A stretch of DNA of 64,000 bases. Origin: Rotaria sp. Silwood1. Its lineage: Eukaryota > Rotifera > Eurotatoria > Philodinida > Philodinidae. The notes under the pieces are model-generated. The model ran no database searches. It was not told the origin of the DNA and saw only the letters and a program-made list of their open reading frames with translations. The stretch spans positions 2,400,188 to 2,464,187 of the forward strand of contig CAJNOP010000013.1 of NCBI GenBank assembly GCA_905250075.1. Direction: 5' to 3'. The translations under genes were made by a program, and so were the position numbers. Shown piece by piece: positions 60,134-64,000 of this stretch. Every line of letters starts with the position of its first letter. Position 1 is the first letter of the stretch.

Positions 60134-60480
60134 TTCGATTAAAAATTGATAAATGTTTTGGTTATGTTATTCTCTTGATATCCATATACTGGCTTTATAA
60201 ATGATCACTGATAAGAAAAGAAAAATGAATCAGTCATGTTTTTTTCGTTGTAACGCTTATATCTGTAACGACAAACTAAACAACGATAGATAAACGTTTG
60301 TTTTTCTTTTTTTTTTCTTTTTTTTCTTTTAATTATTTATCAATGAGTATCAAATTTTGTTCTTTATCATCGTGATTAAAAGAAAAATGACTTCTCATCT
60401 AGGATAAAATAAGTCGTCTCAAATAACAAAAAAAAATGAGAATAACAAAAACAAACCAATGAAAAATTAACATCAAGTTT
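60134..60480. other. Decarboxylase 5' flank
   Basis: T- and A-rich interval between the decarboxylase start and the end of the proteasome pseudogene, both on the minus strand. It must contain the decarboxylase promoter. Long T runs are at about 60,301-60,330; no TATA-like element is convincing. Confidence 0.45.
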
Positions 60481-62942
60481 CTACATTTTATCATCGTCCT
60501 CATCTTCTTCTTCCAGTAATGTCTAAAAATAAATAATTATATAATTGAGAATAAAGTAAAAAATATATTTCATTTTTGTATATTGTTCAGCATTTTCAAA
60601 GGTATGTATTGATACTCTTTCATGTTTTTCATCATCAACTAAGCAATATCAAAAATTGAATATTAATTAAGACTTTGTTTTGCTTGTACTTATTTTGTTC
60701 AATCCAACTTAGTTCTAATTCAAACATTTGGTCTTTAACTTCATCATGAACTTGCTAACAACTAGAAAAATATCCAATAAAGAAATATTTTATTAGTAAA
60801 AAAGAAACGGATGGACCATAACGAATCTGAGTGAATATAAATCCAATTTTCCTTTCATTTAAAAGTCATTAAAAAATATTTACTCATATACCAAAAATAG
60901 AGAATTCGAAGCTTTACAAAGCTAACAACTTCACTTTTTACCAAGAATACTGCTTTTGCACGACAATCTAAATATTTATATATGTTACATATTTCCACTC
61001 TGCTGCATCGTTGTTCGAATAACAGTTTAGAATGTCCTATCGAAAATACCTTTTTCGAAATGCATCCGTTTTTTCGTCTCTGAAAACATGTCTTACACAA
61101 TACATAGGTGTGCGTAGACTCGAGAGCTTTTTTCGTTCTTACTCGATTGCTTCCATATAGAAATAAATATTCTATATAAAAAACTTGAATATATATACTG
61201 AAATATGTTTATATTACAATAGTGTCTATATTTCAGTTACATTAGATTTAAAATAAACCAACAGTTCTGGATCTGGCACATTTTCTCAAGGACAAAAAAC
61301 TGGGAACATTTCGTAAAGAACATTTTAGCATGTATTGGTTACTCGTATTTTTCAAAAGTATGTAGAGTGTCGAAAGCAACGGATGTTGATATCAAGATAT
61401 AGAGAATTTTGACTTATATTTGACTAATTCACTTCTTGATGATGATTTTTTTAAGTTCTGTGGAGGAGTTTTAAGTTTCTACCCTATATACTTCAACATT
61501 CATTTTAAATCATGTTTCGTTAAAATGCAGGGTTCGGTTTTCTACAACACTCCGTGACTGATGAACTGAAGCATGATATGTTTTCGCCAAAATTTACGAA
61601 AAATCAAATAGATCCTAAAATGGATGTAAAATTTTATTTCTTTTTCATTTATTGTGTTCTGAATTTTTATATGAAGCTTCCATTGTAAATTTTGAAGAAT
61701 AAGCGATTTTATCGAGAAGATTTTCGATAGAAATCTAGCAAATTTTTCAGTGGCGGTAGCACACTTTTTTCATTTGTTCAGAAATATACAGTGTATCTCA
61801 ATGTATATGTTGTGTCGATATTACAAAAAAAGCTTCTGTAAGAGTGAAGTACACAGTTGTGTAGAGCTTGAAATTCTTCATTTTTTTATATATAAGAATG
61901 AATATATTAGTTAATGATTGAAAAATTGCATTTACAGTTAGTCCGATTTATGATGATTTATCTTTTAGTTTCTGTTGAATATTTTAAATTTTCAACAATA
62001 TTTTAAAAGGATTTATTTAAGAGATACAAATTGAAATATTCATTTTCTTTTTTCATAAATTAACTTTTTGTCTCAATTTTGATCACTAATTTTTAAACAT
62101 GAGATATTTACATTTTTGCTACTTGTTTAACTGCATATTCCAAATTTAATACCGGTAACTAAAATAACTAAAGTCTAACATTGATTTTCCGATAAATTAT
62201 AAATCATACCTTAAGTTTTTCGAATATTGTCTTAGCTGTTTTTTGTGCTTTATCTACAGCAATACCATAATAACTCTGAAATACTAAATAATCATCATCT
62301 TACATCTAATAAAATCTTCTTACATATGTAACACCAGATGGTTCAAAACCATATAATTGTAGTTCATCACTTTCATAAGCTGCTAAGAGAATAAAACAGC
62401 CAAATGGTCTTACAAAATCATATACTGTATAAGCATGCATATATATTGCAAGACGATCTGCTGCATACTAAACAAAAATCAAGCATTTGATCAATAAAGT
62501 CGCTTAAAGTCACACATACTTTCACTGGAATCGATGCGCCATAGTCATATTTATTTTGTTTAGCTTCATCTCGAGCAATAAGTTAAAAATTGTCTTGCAA
62601 CAGCATTTTGTTTTACAAAAATTTGATTAAATATCAAATATAGCTTTTGTTTTAAAAACCATTCTCATGTGTTTATCAACATATTATGAAGACGTTCATT
62701 TGAACCAGATTCATAAAGACGTGATGTAATAATTTTTTCATCTACAAATACTACAGCATCTTTACATCGTAATACTACAATTGTTCCACTTATTTCAACA
62801 GCTTTATTAGCAAATTCAACTTGAAAAACACGAGCATCAGAAAAAATTGTGATGTACTTAAATCATACTAATTAAAGAAATTATTTAATTTGAAAAATAA
62901 AATTTTTTTATTTAAACCTACACTAGACTCCATAGATGCCAT
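60481..62942 (-). pseudogene. PSMA3: Proteasome subunit alpha type-3 pseudogene
   Basis: Pieces of alpha-3 appear in order on the minus strand: 62942-62922 (MASMESS), 62856 onward (SDARVFQVEFANKAVE...LYESGSNERLHN), then IARDEAKQNKYDYGASIPVK ending 62,520, 62467-62324 (ADRLAIYMHAYTVYDFVRPFGC...EPSGVTY), 62275-62210 (SYYGIAVDKAQKTAKTIFEKLK), about 60750-60690 (HDEVKDQMFELELSWIEQNK), about 60636-60580 (DDEKHERVSIHTFENAEQYTK), and 60522-60481 (TLLEEEDEDDDKM). Introns are kept, so it was not made from mRNA. Damage includes a 2-base frameshift after ERLHN, an in-frame TAA just before LIARDEA, a missing exon for the residues before HDEV with about 1.4 kb of unrelated DNA in its place, a lost phase match before DDEK, and no donor after EQYTK. 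It is presumably a dying duplicate; a working copy should exist elsewhere. Confidence 0.75.
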
Positions 62943-63135
62943 GTGGGTTTTGTCTCTTATTAATAAAAACTCATGAAACTAAATAGAAAAATTCTGATTT
63001 GTTCGTTTCATATTTACCCAACTTCCAATCTCTTTCTTTTTTTCTTTTCACACAAATGGATTCGTTTCTGTATGTAACATGTATGAATGAAAGTATGAAA
63101 AAAAATAATATTTTTTTCCTCAAAAAATTCATTCT

Positions 63136-63671
63136 ATGAACAAGTTTTTTCTCTATTATTATTTAGGTTTTTCAAAACATATTCAACCTACAACAGAACA
63201 AAATTTAAAAGAAATTGAAGCTGATGATCTCCTATTAAAACGTAAAAAGAAATGAGAATTAATTCAATAATTTTCTTATTTTTGTTTTATTTGTAGAATT
63301 AAAATCTGAGTTAGAACAACGATATACAGCTCTTGAAGAATTACAAAAACATGGAACTAAATATGATCAACATGAAGTTGAAAAAGAATTAGAAATACTT
63401 GAAAAATTACAATATAAATATAATAAACTTGAAGCTAAAAGAAAAAAACTTGCTAAACAAAATTATGAACAAGTAAAAAAACAAAATTTTATTGGATAAT
63501 TCTTGTTAAAAATAATTCATTAAATTTTTTTTCTAGATTTCCAAATTTGTTGATGCATATGAAACTGGCCTAAGTGCATTAAAAAGTGATGTTAATGATA
63601 GAAGTGTATTGGGAACAACAAACGAACATAATGATTCATTGACTAGACTAAATACATTTCAAAGTAAATGA
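63136..63671 (+). CDS. Coiled-coil protein, unrecognised
   Basis: Exons ending at 63241, then 63297-63472 and 63537-63671, join in phase. From the in-frame ATG at 63,136 the product is 138 aa, starting MNKFFLYYYLGFSKHIQPTT. However, a TTATTTAG acceptor lies at 63,161-63,166, so the true first exon could be elsewhere and this ATG may be intronic. The body is almost wholly helical and charged (LKSELEQRYTALEELQKHG..., VEKELEILEKLQYKYNKLEAKRKKL) with heptad-like Leu/Ile spacing over about 60 residues, followed by ISKFVDAYETGLSALKSDV and a polar tail ending NTFQSK. No family is recognised. The 193 bases to the proteasome pseudogene start could be an old divergent promoter. Confidence 0.6.
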
Positions 63672-64000
63672 ACAATTACATGTTACAAAGAAAGATTTCG
63701 ATCATTTTATTTTTAAATTTAAAAATATTTCTAAATGTAATGAGCTTAAGGGGATCTCTCTTTCTAAGTTTCTGAAGGATTGCTCATGAGAAATATTTGA
63801 AACTTTCACAATAGATAAATTTTGATGAGTAGAACAAAAATTGTCATAGACTTTGAATTTCCAAATATTTCATTCTACGAAACATTGAAATCACAAAAGT
63901 TAAAATCACCTCACTTTCTCCGTCACAATAAGTCCGGTAGAGCTGTTTTTTTTTACAGATACTAGACATTGTTTCAGATGGCTACCTATTTTGGTTTTCT
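63672..64000. other. 3' flank at the window edge
   Basis: No frame or repeat is supported in the last 330 bases. Confidence 0.4.

Noticed and set aside
1..64000. CRISPR arrays, operons or bacterial origins
   Set aside because: The sequence is eukaryotic; no regularly spaced direct repeats with unique spacers exist and the genes are intron-split.

Overview
The window is AT-rich eukaryotic DNA with spliceosomal introns, most of them 45-60 nt (GT...AG, T-rich acceptors), small genes, and long gene-poor stretches filled with degenerate inverted repeats. A metazoan origin is clear from the orthologues present: an FMR1/FXR protein, WDR54, NKAPD1, a PIM-type kinase, proteasome alpha-3 and ribosomal protein S18. 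Short introns, a huge FG-GAP repeat protein and a bacterial-type decarboxylase together suggest a rotifer, probably a bdelloid. That placement is inference from general features, not from a database match.

Layout, left to right. 1-6.8 kb: no convincing gene, an old inverted repeat and one copy of a dispersed repeat. 6.8-12.1 kb (+): PIM-type Ser/Thr kinase with two alternative first exons. 16.1-16.7 kb (+): small one-pass membrane protein with PPxY motifs. 17.3-22.5 kb (+): FMR1/FXR orthologue, 16 coding exons, 676 aa. 23.7-24.0 kb and 25.8-26.0 kb (+): two weak small genes. 29.4-29.9 kb (-): RPS18. 30.12 kb: 10-base assembly gap. 30.9-33.6 kb (+): WDR54, 9 exons. 34.8-35.9 kb: 1.1-kb foldback element. 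36.3-37.0 kb: broken coding pieces, one a macro-domain fragment. 37.1-42.4 kb (-): membrane-anchored protein with 28 FG-GAP/VCBS repeats. 49.1-51.9 kb (-): diacylglycerol kinase without C1 domains, sharing a 248-bp divergent promoter region with NKAPD1 (52.2-52.7 kb, +). 52.9-57.8 kb: three foldback elements and a piggyBac-type MITE with intact TTAA duplications. 58.4-60.1 kb (-): bacterial-type PLP decarboxylase. 60.5-62.9 kb (-): proteasome alpha-3 pseudogene. 63.1-63.7 kb (+): coiled-coil protein.

The genes do not form a pathway; this is an ordinary housekeeping/regulatory neighbourhood. The most unusual content is (i) the likely transferred decarboxylase, (ii) the stripped-down diacylglycerol kinase, (iii) the FG-GAP protein, and (iv) the number of independent foldback/MITE structures. 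All exon models were built by hand from splice signals and phase; for every multi-exon gene called intact, the summed exon lengths are a multiple of three.
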